From positions 1 to 64,000 of the forward strand of contig OMXK01000005.1 in NCBI GenBank assembly GCA_900314995.1: a stretch of 64,000 bases of DNA. Reading direction: 5' to 3'. Of this stretch, positions 26,553 to 35,190 are shown piece after piece; positions within the stretch are counted from its first letter, which is position 1, and each line of letters opens with the position of its first letter. The notes under the pieces are model-generated. The model did not search any database and was not told the DNA's origin. It saw only the letters and a program-made list of their open reading frames with translations. The position numbers and the translations under genes were made by a program. This DNA is from an uncultured Prevotella sp. (GTDB lineage Bacteria; Bacteroidota; Bacteroidia; Bacteroidales; Bacteroidaceae).

Positions 26553-29500
26553 ATGAAATGTTTTATTCAAATTATCATTTTTCTTAGTTTGACAAATTTC
26601 CTTTATTCACAAAACAATTTGATGTTAATGGGAGATTCTCTAATCAATCAGAGCCTTAAGGAATATTCTAATGGGAATCCAAAGACCGCATTGGATTATG
26701 CAAAAAGAGGAATTGATTGTTATAAGACATATGGAATCAGAGATAGTTCTCAATACGATTTTGCTGTTTCAACAGCTGCATTCATATTTGCACAGAACAA
26801 CCAACTTAGCACTGCTATAACTTTAGAGAAAGGAAGGCTGGAATGGTTGGAGGGAAAGTATGGCAAGCAAAGTGTAAATTTTGCGGATGTTCTTACATCA
26901 ATATCATTTTATTATTCTAGATTAGAAAAGAACGACTCTTCTATATTGTACCTAGAGTCAGCAAAAATGATATATAAAGAGGTGAAGGGAGAAGATAGTC
27001 AAGAATATAATAGAACACTAAATTGGCTTTGTGACAACTACTATTCTACTCTGGATTATGATTCTGCAATCAAATGTGGAGAAGAGTACAAAATGTGGGC
27101 AGAAAAGAAATATGGAAGTAAAAGTGTTGAGTATGGTAAACTTCTGAACTTGCTGTGCAACTGTTTTATAGGGAAGGAACAATACCAGAAAGCCATACAT
27201 TATGCGACTCAGGCCTTGGACATTTTGGAGAAGGCTGATGATGGTCAGGATCCGTTGGCTTCTGTCAATTATGATATGGCAATGATGTCAATTAGTACTA
27301 TACATTATGAGAAGGAAGACTATAAGGCATTAATTCCTTTTATAAAACGGCAACAAAAGCACTATTCAACGATTTATGGAGACCTAAGTGACCAGTATGA
27401 GAGAACATTTTCAGATCTTGGTATGATTTATCTTCTGACAAAAGATAGAGAAGGTGATTATGCAAATAATCAGGAACGCTTGTCTTTCTGCGAGAAAAAG
27501 TATGGTGCGGACAGCTATGAGTATGCCTCTGTTTTAAAACGAGTAGCTCATGATTATGTGATTACAAAGGAATATGTAAAGGCAGTGAAGAGTATAGACC
27601 TGGCACTACAGATTGCAGAATTAAAGAAAGGTAAAGATAGTAAAGAATACAATGAGATGCTTTCCGAAAAGGCGGACATTATGAAAAGAGCCGGAGAGCA
27701 CGACTATTCAAAGACATTTGTCCTTCAGTCATTGAAAATGAAAGAGGAGCAACTTCGCTCCGACTCCCCAGAATATATATCACAACTATATCGGATTGCA
27801 CATGATTATGAAGAATATGAGGAAAGGGGTGAAGCGGTTCGTATTGCTCAGATGATAGTAGCCACCTATGAGAACAAGGGAGATACTGACAGTAATGGAT
27901 ATGCTGAGGCTTTGGAGAAACAGGCAGAATACGAGATGAGTGCTGATTACTTTACAGATTGTGAGAAGTTGTTGAAAAAAGCTTTGCAGATAAGAGGAAA
28001 AAATATAAACCTTGAATACGCAAAGTTGCTGCTTAAATTAAGTGATTTTCAACATAGTATCGGACAATATACAGAATCCTTAGAGACGGCGGAAAAGGTA
28101 CTTGACGTTTTGCGCTTGATAAACTCATCAGAAGCCGCTATGTGGCGAGGACTCGCACTTTCTTCTTTAGCACTATCATACAGTAGTTTGGGGAACAAAA
28201 GAAAGTCCGCTATGATTTCTAAAGAACTAATGAAGATTGAGGAACAAAATGGGGAGAAATATGAGGATATAATATGGAGAGATATAGAAGATAAAATAAA
28301 TGGAGGTGAGGGCTTAGGCAGTACAGAAGAAGGGATAGAGTTTGCGTTATCTCTGAATGATGAGGATCTTGCAGACAAAGAGGCTCGTGGAATGACAAAA
28401 ACAGCTTCCTATGCAAGTTCACTTAGGGACAGAGGCGTATTCTACAGAGAAATGAAGGAGTATGAGAAAGCCCTTGAATGGATTGAACGAGGAAAGAAGA
28501 TTCAACAAGAGACCGTTGGTAAAAACACACTTGAATATGAGCATACACTCGAATTAATTGCCTCCTGCAACAGAGCCTTGGGGAAATTTGATGAAGCAAA
28601 GGCAGAATTGAATGAGGCTTTGGGTGTATTAAGAAATCTCTTGCCAGATAATCATCCTGACATTCTGAGGGTACTGACTTTGATAGCAAACATTGAGTCA
28701 CATACTTCGGCATCTGTTGCCATGCAATATGCCAAGGAGGCTACTTATGGACTGAGGGATGTGGTCAAAAAAACTTTTTCACAACTTGGTTCTGTAGAGC
28801 GTAATATGTTTTGGCAACAGTATAGTCGGTGGTTCCAAATGGATTTGCCATTTCTGGCCAGTATCTGTGAGGGGGAAACGTCTGCTTGCACAGCATACGA
28901 CGGCATTTTGCTAAGCAAGGGACTGCTGCTGAACACGGAAACAGAAATGAATCATCTGATAGCGGAAAGCAATGATGAAGAGTTGTTAAACAAATACTAT
29001 AAACTATTTACGACTCGCTCAAGGCTGAATAAACTCAAGGATGCAGATACACAGACAATAGATTCTTTGGAACATGTTATTGAAACGACAGAGAAAGTTC
29101 TGCTTCAGAAGTGTAAGGCATATGGGGACTATACGAAGAATCTTTCTATAACTTGGCAGGATGTCAAGACCCATCTGAACCCTGAGGATGTGGCAATAGA
29201 ATTTGTAGAAGTGCATGACCAAAAAGAGGGCACTTCCAAATACGCTGCCCTTGTCATCAGGAAAGAAGACCAATCGCCAAAGTGGGTCAGCCTCTTCTCT
29301 GAAAAGGAATTATTCACAGCCAAGTCTGCAGGGTATTATAAGAGTACAAAATTGAGTCGTCTGCTGTGGGAACCCCTGAACATCTATATACAGAATAAGA
29401 AGAACATATACTTTGCCCCTGATGGCGAACTTTATAACATTGGGGTCGAATATCTGCCTCATTGGGATAAAAATTGCATTGTGTCTGATGCATGGAATAT

Positions 29501-30458
29501 GTTTAGAGTTTCTTCCACCCGTCAGATTCTACAGCCAGCCCAGAATACAAAAATATCACAGGCTGCGGTATATGGAGGCATCAAATATGATGCTGATACC
29601 ACAACTCTTGTAAATGATAGTAAGAAGTATCCATCATTCAGGTCACTTGATAATGTCTATTGGATTGCTTCTGATACCACAGACCTTCGCTCGGGTGCCA
29701 AAGAGTTGCCTGCGACAAAGCCAGAGGTAGAGGATATTGACAAGATGCTAAGAGCCGCCCACGTTGCTAATAGCCTATATATTGGAACAGATGGAACGGA
29801 AGCGTCGTTCAAGGCTCTTTCTGGAAAGAAGAAAAACCTACTGCACATAGCTACCCATGGATTCTATTCTCCAGCAGCAAAACCACAAAACGATGATACA
29901 GGATCTACAGTCCAACATGAGGAAAGAATTATGATGAGGTCTGGCCTACTGTTAGCAGGGGCTAATACGACCCTTACGGGTAAAAGTATGCCAAAGAATG
30001 TTGAGGATGGCGTGTTGACAGCTCAGGAAATAGCCACATTGGACTTTAGAGACCTTGACCTCGTCGTGATGTCTGCTTGTGAGACGGGTTTAGGAGATGT
30101 CTCTGGCGAGGGCGTATTCGGTTTGCAGCGCGGGTTCAAGAAAGCTGGAGCGAAATCGCTGCTGATGAGCCTTTGGAAAGTGAATGATGAAGCAACTCGC
30201 CTGTTAATGACCCAGTTCTACAAGAATCTGACTTCTGGTTTAAGTAAATATGAGTCTCTTAGGAGTGCGCAAAAGTTTGTTAGGGAATACGAAGTAGAAA
30301 TAGAAGAACAAAACGACAAAAGCAGTGTTTTGGAAAAATTGAGTACTCGTCAAACTTCTCAAGTTGAAACAGATAATAAAAAAGCGAAAAAGAAGGTGAA
30401 AAAATATCAGGACCCCAAAATGTGGGCTGCTTTCATTTTACTTGACGCTATTAATTGA
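26553..30458 (+). CDS. exported TPR-CHAT protein (caspase-like peptidase)
   Basis: A 1301-residue protein. Residues 1-20 are a signal peptide (ending LYSQ), so the rest is predicted outside the cytoplasm. Residues about 30-760 are tetratricopeptide-type helical repeats, many with Y-x-x-AL-x-Y-A-x-x-A spacing. Residues about 985-1300 are a CHAT domain with the expected dyad: HIATHGF (His1102) and VMSACETGLGD (Cys1176), then GLQRGFKKAGAKSLLMSLWKVNDEATR. CHAT peptidases are relatives of caspases and separase; cytoplasmic ones act in defence systems such as Craspase (TPR-CHAT). An exported form suggests envelope processing or signalling. ATG 26553 is chosen for the signal peptide; GTG 26508 is upstream. 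Confidence 0.9.
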   Translation: MKCFIQIIIFLSLTNFLYSQNNLMLMGDSLINQSLKEYSNGNPKTALDYAKRGIDCYKTYGIRDSSQYDFAVSTAAFIFAQNNQLSTAITLEKGRLEWLEGKYGKQSVNFADVLTSISFYYSRLEKNDSSILYLESAKMIYKEVKGEDSQEYNRTLNWLCDNYYSTLDYDSAIKCGEEYKMWAEKKYGSKSVEYGKLLNLLCNCFIGKEQYQKAIHYATQALDILEKADDGQDPLASVNYDMAMMSISTIHYEKEDYKALIPFIKRQQKHYSTIYGDLSDQYERTFSDLGMIYLLTKDREGDYANNQERLSFCEKKYGADSYEYASVLKRVAHDYVITKEYVKAVKSIDLALQIAELKKGKDSKEYNEMLSEKADIMKRAGEHDYSKTFVLQSLKMKEEQLRSDSPEYISQLYRIAHDYEEYEERGEAVRIAQMIVATYENKGDTDSNGYAEALEKQAEYEMSADYFTDCEKLLKKALQIRGKNINLEYAKLLLKLSDFQHSIGQYTESLETAEKVLDVLRLINSSEAAMWRGLALSSLALSYSSLGNKRKSAMISKELMKIEEQNGEKYEDIIWRDIEDKINGGEGLGSTEEGIEFALSLNDEDLADKEARGMTKTASYASSLRDRGVFYREMKEYEKALEWIERGKKIQQETVGKNTLEYEHTLELIASCNRALGKFDEAKAELNEALGVLRNLLPDNHPDILRVLTLIANIESHTSASVAMQYAKEATYGLRDVVKKTFSQLGSVERNMFWQQYSRWFQMDLPFLASICEGETSACTAYDGILLSKGLLLNTETEMNHLIAESNDEELLNKYYKLFTTRSRLNKLKDADTQTIDSLEHVIETTEKVLLQKCKAYGDYTKNLSITWQDVKTHLNPEDVAIEFVEVHDQKEGTSKYAALVIRKEDQSPKWVSLFSEKELFTAKSAGYYKSTKLSRLLWEPLNIYIQNKKNIYFAPDGELYNIGVEYLPHWDKNCIVSDAWNMFRVSSTRQILQPAQNTKISQAAVYGGIKYDADTTTLVNDSKKYPSFRSLDNVYWIASDTTDLRSGAKELPATKPEVEDIDKMLRAAHVANSLYIGTDGTEASFKALSGKKKNLLHIATHGFYSPAAKPQNDDTGSTVQHEERIMMRSGLLLAGANTTLTGKSMPKNVEDGVLTAQEIATLDFRDLDLVVMSACETGLGDVSGEGVFGLQRGFKKAGAKSLLMSLWKVNDEATRLLMTQFYKNLTSGLSKYESLRSAQKFVREYEVEIEEQNDKSSVLEKLSTRQTSQVETDNKKAKKKVKKYQDPKMWAAFILLDAIN

Positions 30459-30486
30459 ATATAATCAATCATAGTTCTTCATAAAA

Positions 30487-31608
30487 ATGTCGAAAATGAA
30501 AAAGAATTTATATTTAGGAATAAATAAAGATATATCATGCCTCATAATATTCCTTTTTTTACAAATGGGGCATGTAAACGCTTCATCTCATTATGACTTT
30601 AAGTCCAATGGCATATTTTACGCAATAAAGAGTAATACAGAAGTTATTGTTACTTCTGAAGGTGATTTAAAAAAGGCATATAAAGGAAAAGTTGTTATTC
30701 CGTCAACTGTATCATATGGCGGGAAAATCTATAATGTGACCGAAATTGGGAAATGTGCCTTTTTGGCATGTAAATCCTTGAATAGCGTTGTTATTCCGAG
30801 TTCTATAAAGATAATTGGTTCAGAAGCTTTCATGAATTGTAGTTCATTAACGAAAGTCTCTCTGTCTGATGGCCTGGTTGCAATCTTGTATGGAGCATTT
30901 CGTGATTGTCCTCTGAAGTCAATTAATTTCCCTTCAAGTGTTAGACTTATTGAAAGTCGTGCTTTCCAAAATACTAATTTAACAAAAGTAAGACTCCCTG
31001 ATGGATTGAAAGAAATACATTCAGAAGCTTTCTCAAACTGTCATTACCTTGTCTCTGTATATTTACCCGATGGAATAAAGAAACTTAATGATACATTTAT
31101 TGGATGTACATCTCTCAATTATGTAAGATTACCAAATACTTTAGTCTCAATGTGGAAAGCCTTTGCTGGGTGTACATCCCTTACTTCTATTGCTATTCCG
31201 AATAGTGTAGAATGTTTGTTTCATGGAACGTTTCAAGATTGTACAGCTCTAAACTCTGTGATCCTACCAGAAAATCTAAAACTAATAGGGCCTCTCGCTT
31301 TTAAGGGATGTATCTCACTTGAAACAATTAATCTACCTCATAATGCAAAAGTTGATAACGGCGCTTTTCTTGGGTGCTATTCATTGAGAAGCGTTAAAGC
31401 TTATAAGGGCCAAAGAATCAGTAATACTGCATTTAAAGGATGTGACAAAGTTAAAATGCAATGGATAAATAAAGAATCCAATACAAGTAACAACGGAAAG
31501 CTACCACCTTATGAACAGGAAAATGGAGAAGACACAATAGTAATCCAAGACAATACCGATCTTCTCGATACACTCTACTCACAGCAAAACTTAAAAAAAA
31601 TAAAATAA
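30487..31608 (+). CDS. BspA-type leucine-rich repeat surface protein
   Basis: A 373-residue exported protein with an N-terminal hydrophobic segment (about 17-33) and roughly ten LRR_5 (Treponema/BspA-type) repeats from about 75 to 325. Each follows the pattern IxxxAFxxCxxLxxVxxPxxL (for example IGKCAFLACKSLNSVVIP). Such repeats mediate binding to host or bacterial surface proteins. The C-terminus is polar and acidic, with no sorting domain visible. It starts 28 bases after the CHAT gene and is probably co-transcribed. Confidence 0.88.
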   Translation: MSKMKKNLYLGINKDISCLIIFLFLQMGHVNASSHYDFKSNGIFYAIKSNTEVIVTSEGDLKKAYKGKVVIPSTVSYGGKIYNVTEIGKCAFLACKSLNSVVIPSSIKIIGSEAFMNCSSLTKVSLSDGLVAILYGAFRDCPLKSINFPSSVRLIESRAFQNTNLTKVRLPDGLKEIHSEAFSNCHYLVSVYLPDGIKKLNDTFIGCTSLNYVRLPNTLVSMWKAFAGCTSLTSIAIPNSVECLFHGTFQDCTALNSVILPENLKLIGPLAFKGCISLETINLPHNAKVDNGAFLGCYSLRSVKAYKGQRISNTAFKGCDKVKMQWINKESNTSNNGKLPPYEQENGEDTIVIQDNTDLLDTLYSQQNLKKIK

Positions 31609-31729
31609 TTGGAAAAAGCAAAGTCCCAAGTATAATAGAGTTATTATTTATAAGAACTTTTAGGGTTACTTTTTTCAATTTGTTGCATTAAGTAATGAAC
31701 AATACGAGTATAAACTAAAAGATTATTGT

Positions 31730-31855
31730 ATGAAAAGAATTATTATCATGGCGATGGCCATAGTGTTTCCTGATATCCAAATCTGTTTTTATGATAAAGA
31801 TGTTTTCGATTCGTATGATTTTGAAGAAGGTAAAAATAGGGCAGTAGAGGTATAA
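31730..31855 (+). CDS. possible small protein, 41 residues
   Basis: ATG at 31730 opens a 41-codon frame that begins MKRIIIMAMAIVFPD and ends acidic. The start resembles a signal peptide, but the hydrophobic part is short and broken by Pro. It ends 20 bases before the beta-barrel gene. It may be a genuine small exported protein, a leader peptide or a gene remnant. Confidence 0.3.
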   Translation: MKRIIIMAMAIVFPDIQICFYDKDVFDSYDFEEGKNRAVEV

Positions 31856-31875
31856 TCAATTTAAAATTATAAATT

Positions 31876-33456
31876 ATGAAAAGGTATTTGAAAAAAAGTA
31901 TTCTGCTTTTTACGGCACTTTTTGCTTTTTCCATTAATATTTGTGCACAAACTGGATCCGACTATTTATTAGATCTTTTGACTTTTGGAATGCATTCGAT
32001 GGAACAAAAAGCTTACAAACCTTCCCCCAAGAAGACCATTGACAGATTGGAGTATGATTATGATTCTAGTTTGAAAGCGCATTTTGTCTATTGTAATGAA
32101 AAAACAAGCCTATTGAATTATAAAGATACGTATGGTGTACATCGTTTGACACTTGTATATTACCCCAATAAACAATTTATTCAGTTTGGTTTTGATTTTT
32201 TAACATCAGCCTTAGATGGTAAAGATAAATTGTACAATTTGCTCAGAAGCACTAAAGAGGTTACAATTGAGAATTGTGTATTAGCCTTTAAAAATAGTAA
32301 CAAAAAATATCATATTGATTTATCTATTAATAGGAATATAAAAGAAGGGTATGGGGATGCTGTTATAAAAGGAGGAATGATGTGGAGTACAGTAATTATT
32401 GAAGGAAATGTGAGAAATGATTTCAAGACATTTTGTACATATGACATAAAGAGTATCACCATTCAAGGCTATACTTATACCCTACAAGACTCTCAAACCG
32501 CGTCCAAATGTAGGGAGATGATAAAACTCATGGAGCAAAAGATGAATAAGCCCGGATTTTTCGGAATTGATGGAACCTCGAGCAATAGTAACAGAAGCTA
32601 CAGTAACAGAACGAACTCTTCTGGAAAAGCAACCAATCAGGGTAGTACTACAACTACATTTCCATCCCAAGCAACGAGCCAGACTGGCGTCAGTAGATCT
32701 CAGGTGAAAGATAAATTTAAACCCTGGAACATAGACGGGTTCAATGGTGCAAAGGAGTATGAACCCGTGGGGCTGTCTGTTGGTTATGTGTCAAAGCAGT
32801 GGCGGATAGAGAGTGGTGGCCAGACTACGAAATTGGGGCATTGGCAAGACTCCAAACAGGTGCAGGGCATTCAGGCAGGTCTTGTTGCCGAGCCACAGTT
32901 CAAATACGGTTTAGGCTTGTTCATAGGAATCTTCTACGAGTATTATTATACCAAGGATGAGCCATGGAAGAAGGATGAAAGCAGCCAGACAGATAAACCA
33001 GCCTCAAATATCAGTGGCGAGAATCATCCTGTGCAGCGGACTCGGGGGTCAAACTATAAAGGAAGAGACCATTTGAAATACACCCAGTCTGAACACGCCT
33101 TGTATATTCCTGTCAGACTGGAATATCGGGCGAATTTCTCCAAAGACTTTCAACTCTTCGCCTATGGTGGTCTGGCTGCGGATATAGGTCTCGGAGGTAA
33201 TTATGAAATATATAATGAGACTGCTGACTTTGAAACGATTTCAATGTCAGGAAGCGACATCTATGATAACCCTAATCTCTGTCATGGGTGGAAGAGTTTC
33301 AATCTCTCTTATGAGTTTGGCGGTGGTCTGCGTGTTGCCCGTCATATACAATTAGGCTTCACCATGTCGAAGGGTCTCTTGAATATGTCTGAGAGCGACA
33401 ACTATAAAGTATATCAGGACAAGAACCTTATGCTGACGTTAGCCGTGATGTTCTAA
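31876..33456 (+). CDS. two-part outer-membrane beta-barrel protein
   Basis: A 526-residue exported protein: signal peptide ending NICAQ, an N-terminal domain of about 210 residues of unknown type, a Ser/Asn/Thr/Gln-rich linker (about 235-275), and a C-terminal half (about 295-526) of alternating aromatic/hydrophobic strands (LGLFIGIFYEYYYT, FQLFAYGGLAADIGLGG, QLGFTMSKGLLNM) ending in LTLAVMF. A terminal Phe fits outer-membrane barrel assembly. It is the last gene before the terminator at 33475 and probably belongs with the CHAT and LRR genes. Confidence 0.75.
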   Translation: MKRYLKKSILLFTALFAFSINICAQTGSDYLLDLLTFGMHSMEQKAYKPSPKKTIDRLEYDYDSSLKAHFVYCNEKTSLLNYKDTYGVHRLTLVYYPNKQFIQFGFDFLTSALDGKDKLYNLLRSTKEVTIENCVLAFKNSNKKYHIDLSINRNIKEGYGDAVIKGGMMWSTVIIEGNVRNDFKTFCTYDIKSITIQGYTYTLQDSQTASKCREMIKLMEQKMNKPGFFGIDGTSSNSNRSYSNRTNSSGKATNQGSTTTTFPSQATSQTGVSRSQVKDKFKPWNIDGFNGAKEYEPVGLSVGYVSKQWRIESGGQTTKLGHWQDSKQVQGIQAGLVAEPQFKYGLGLFIGIFYEYYYTKDEPWKKDESSQTDKPASNISGENHPVQRTRGSNYKGRDHLKYTQSEHALYIPVRLEYRANFSKDFQLFAYGGLAADIGLGGNYEIYNETADFETISMSGSDIYDNPNLCHGWKSFNLSYEFGGGLRVARHIQLGFTMSKGLLNMSESDNYKVYQDKNLMLTLAVMF

Positions 33457-33474
33457 TTCGTGTTCGATAACAAG

Positions 33475-33507
33475 AATTCGCCAGATAATTCTTTTGTCTG
33501 GCGAATT
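33475..33507 (+). terminator. terminator after the CHAT/LRR/barrel gene block
   Basis: AATTCGCCAGA, 11-base loop, TCTGGCGAATT followed by TT. It separates the exported-protein genes from the sigma factor gene, whose promoter begins right after it. Confidence 0.75.
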
Positions 33508-33512
33508 TTCCG

Positions 33513-33520
33513 TAACTTTG
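33513..33520 (+). promoter_or_regulatory. promoter -7 element for the sigma factor gene
   Basis: TAACTTTG, 38 bases before ATG 33559. Confidence 0.65.
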
Positions 33521-33558
33521 CACTTGATATCCGATTTACATTAAAGGCGACGGATTGT

Positions 33559-34200
33559 ATGGCTATATTTAAAAAGGTGTATTCCGATGTAGATTATATC
33601 ATCGGAGTGCAGAAGAGAGACGAACGCATCACCAAGGCGTTCTTTCTGGATTCCAGGAAATACTTCAAAGAACATTTTAGGGCAGTATTCTTTGCTGACG
33701 AAATGGAGGATGAAGTATTTCAGGAGTCTTTTATTACGCTCTGGAGTGAAATAGAGCATCATAGAATCAATACAGAAGACAGTAAGGTATTCAGGAGAGA
33801 TCGCCTCGGAAATGTCAGACAATTAACATGCAGTTTGGCAACCTTCCTATTGGCCATAGCTAAGAACAAATACCGCGAGTATGCAAGAGGGAACCAGAAC
33901 TTTGGTTTGGATGATAATGCAAATTATGTTTCCAATGTGCTTGAAGAAGTCATAGGCAATGAGGATGACAGTTACAACCTCAAGATCGAGATCGTAATGG
34001 ATTGTCTTGCCCAAATGCCTAAGGGCTGTAGGAAACTGCTCACCATGTTCTATTATGAAGAGAAGAATTTGGATGCGATGCTGGAAGAGTTAAGCCAGTA
34101 TTCTTCGAAAGATGCTCTGAAATCGGGCAAGAGCAAATGCCTGAATACGTTGAGAAAGAAAGTCACTACGTTGTTTGTTCAATATCACTTAATGCCCTGA
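33559..34200 (+). CDS. ECF-type RNA polymerase sigma factor
   Basis: A 213-residue sigma-70-family protein. Region 2 is recognisable in DEMEDEVFQESFITLWSEIEHH and in FLLAIAKNKYREYARG, and region 4 in IVMDCLAQMPKGCRKLLTMFYYEEKNLDAML followed by SGKSKCLNTLRKKV, where the last helix would read the -35 element. The protein is divergent from the common FecI/RpoE groups. ATG 33559 is used; the longer frame to 33460 would run through the terminator and promoter. It is followed after 5 bases by an anti-sigma-like gene. Confidence 0.85.
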   Translation: MAIFKKVYSDVDYIIGVQKRDERITKAFFLDSRKYFKEHFRAVFFADEMEDEVFQESFITLWSEIEHHRINTEDSKVFRRDRLGNVRQLTCSLATFLLAIAKNKYREYARGNQNFGLDDNANYVSNVLEEVIGNEDDSYNLKIEIVMDCLAQMPKGCRKLLTMFYYEEKNLDAMLEELSQYSSKDALKSGKSKCLNTLRKKVTTLFVQYHLMP

Positions 34201-34205
34201 AACTT

Positions 34206-34943
34206 ATGCAAGAAAAGGATTTACATAGCGAGATCGATGATATTATCCTAAGAGGTATCATTGAACATGGAAAGAAGGCTGAGCAAATGAAGAAATGGCA
34301 ACGTGATGGTCATAAGTCTGTTGTTAGACGGCTTTCGTATGTGGCACTGGTTGCTGCTGCGATACTCCTATTAGTATTTGTAATCACACCTGCTCCGAAG
34401 GATGAACCGCTGGAATCTGATAAGAATGTTGCACATACTCAGGAACCACCCAACTCAATAGGCACGGATACTTTATCTACAGTACTCAAATCGAAGGAGA
34501 AGGACCGCCAGTTGGCATACACGGACCTCAAAAAAGCAGAAGCAAAAGGCAAGGCTATTCAGAAGGCCGACCCACAGGCAGATAAGAGGTTGGTGCTGGC
34601 GGAAACTGGGAAAAAAGTTTCTCTAAAAGACTTCCCATTCATTGTTGAGGAAGAAGAAAGGGAAGGTAATGGGGCATCAGAGCTTTCTATAGTGATAGAT
34701 TCTGGACTGAAAGAGTTTGGAATGGAGCGTTTGTCATTAGAAGGTTCGAATGCAGATTCGCTTATGAATCATTTGGATCTCTTTGTAGATGACGATGACG
34801 ATTATGATGCTGAGTGGGCAAGAATCCTTATATTGGCAAAAGTGAATCGAGAGGGAGAATGCCGTGAGTTGCTGAAAGAATTTATAAAAAAGGAGGGGTC
34901 ACACAAGGAGCAGGCCATCAGGTTAAGTAAATTGATAGAATAA
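34206..34943 (+). CDS. membrane anti-sigma-like protein
   Basis: A 245-residue single-pass protein: a cytoplasmic N-terminus of about 40 residues (IDDIILRGIIEHGKKAEQM), one membrane helix (about 43-61), a charged low-complexity linker, and a C-terminal extracytoplasmic part ending in a TPR-like pair (AEWARILILAKVNREGECRELLKEF is spread over residues 201-228). This layout and position are typical of Bacteroidetes anti-sigma or sigma-adjacent regulators, though no zinc-binding anti-sigma motif is present. An ATG at 34137 would overlap the sigma gene by 64 bases; ATG 34206 is more natural. Confidence 0.7.
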   Translation: MQEKDLHSEIDDIILRGIIEHGKKAEQMKKWQRDGHKSVVRRLSYVALVAAAILLLVFVITPAPKDEPLESDKNVAHTQEPPNSIGTDTLSTVLKSKEKDRQLAYTDLKKAEAKGKAIQKADPQADKRLVLAETGKKVSLKDFPFIVEEEEREGNGASELSIVIDSGLKEFGMERLSLEGSNADSLMNHLDLFVDDDDDYDAEWARILILAKVNREGECRELLKEFIKKEGSHKEQAIRLSKLIE

Positions 34944-34977
34944 TCTTAATAGTTGTTAAGCCGTTTTGGGAGTGGGT

Positions 34978-34985
34978 TACCTTTG
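34978..34985 (+). promoter_or_regulatory. promoter -7 element before the 43-residue ORF
   Basis: TACCTTTG, 47 bases before ATG 35033. It may also serve the ADP-ribosylglycohydrolase operon. Confidence 0.55.
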
Positions 34986-35032
34986 CCATTATTCTGCATT
35001 AAAGGGTAAAAGAATAGCAATTTTTAATACCC

Positions 35033-35164
35033 ATGTCAGCAGAAGATAATAAGCAAATAAGGAGTATTGATCACTATATCAATAAAGGTATAGCCGAACG
35101 TGGTAGAAAGCAGGAACTGCTTAAGTTATGGCTGCAACGCCATTGCATCGGGTCAAAGATATAA
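35033..35164 (+). CDS. 43-residue protein resembling the anti-sigma N-terminus
   Basis: Frame ATG 35033 to TAA 35162-35164. The segment IDHYINKGIAERGRKQELL aligns without gaps with IDDIILRGIIEHGKKAEQM of the membrane anti-sigma-like protein just upstream, and continues with LWLQRH against KWQRDGH. It has no membrane helix, so it looks like a free copy of the cytoplasmic sigma-facing part. It has its own promoter. It could compete for the sigma factor or be a remnant of a duplicated gene. Confidence 0.5.
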   Translation: MSAEDNKQIRSIDHYINKGIAERGRKQELLKLWLQRHCIGSKI

Positions 35165-35190
35165 AGAATCAAATATAGGGAGCGTGAGTC

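Noticed and set aside
26553..30458. Assigning the TPR-CHAT protein to a CRISPR-associated Craspase
   Set aside because: It has a signal peptide and no gRAMP/Cas7-11 gene is nearby, so a cytoplasmic RNA-guided role is unlikely.
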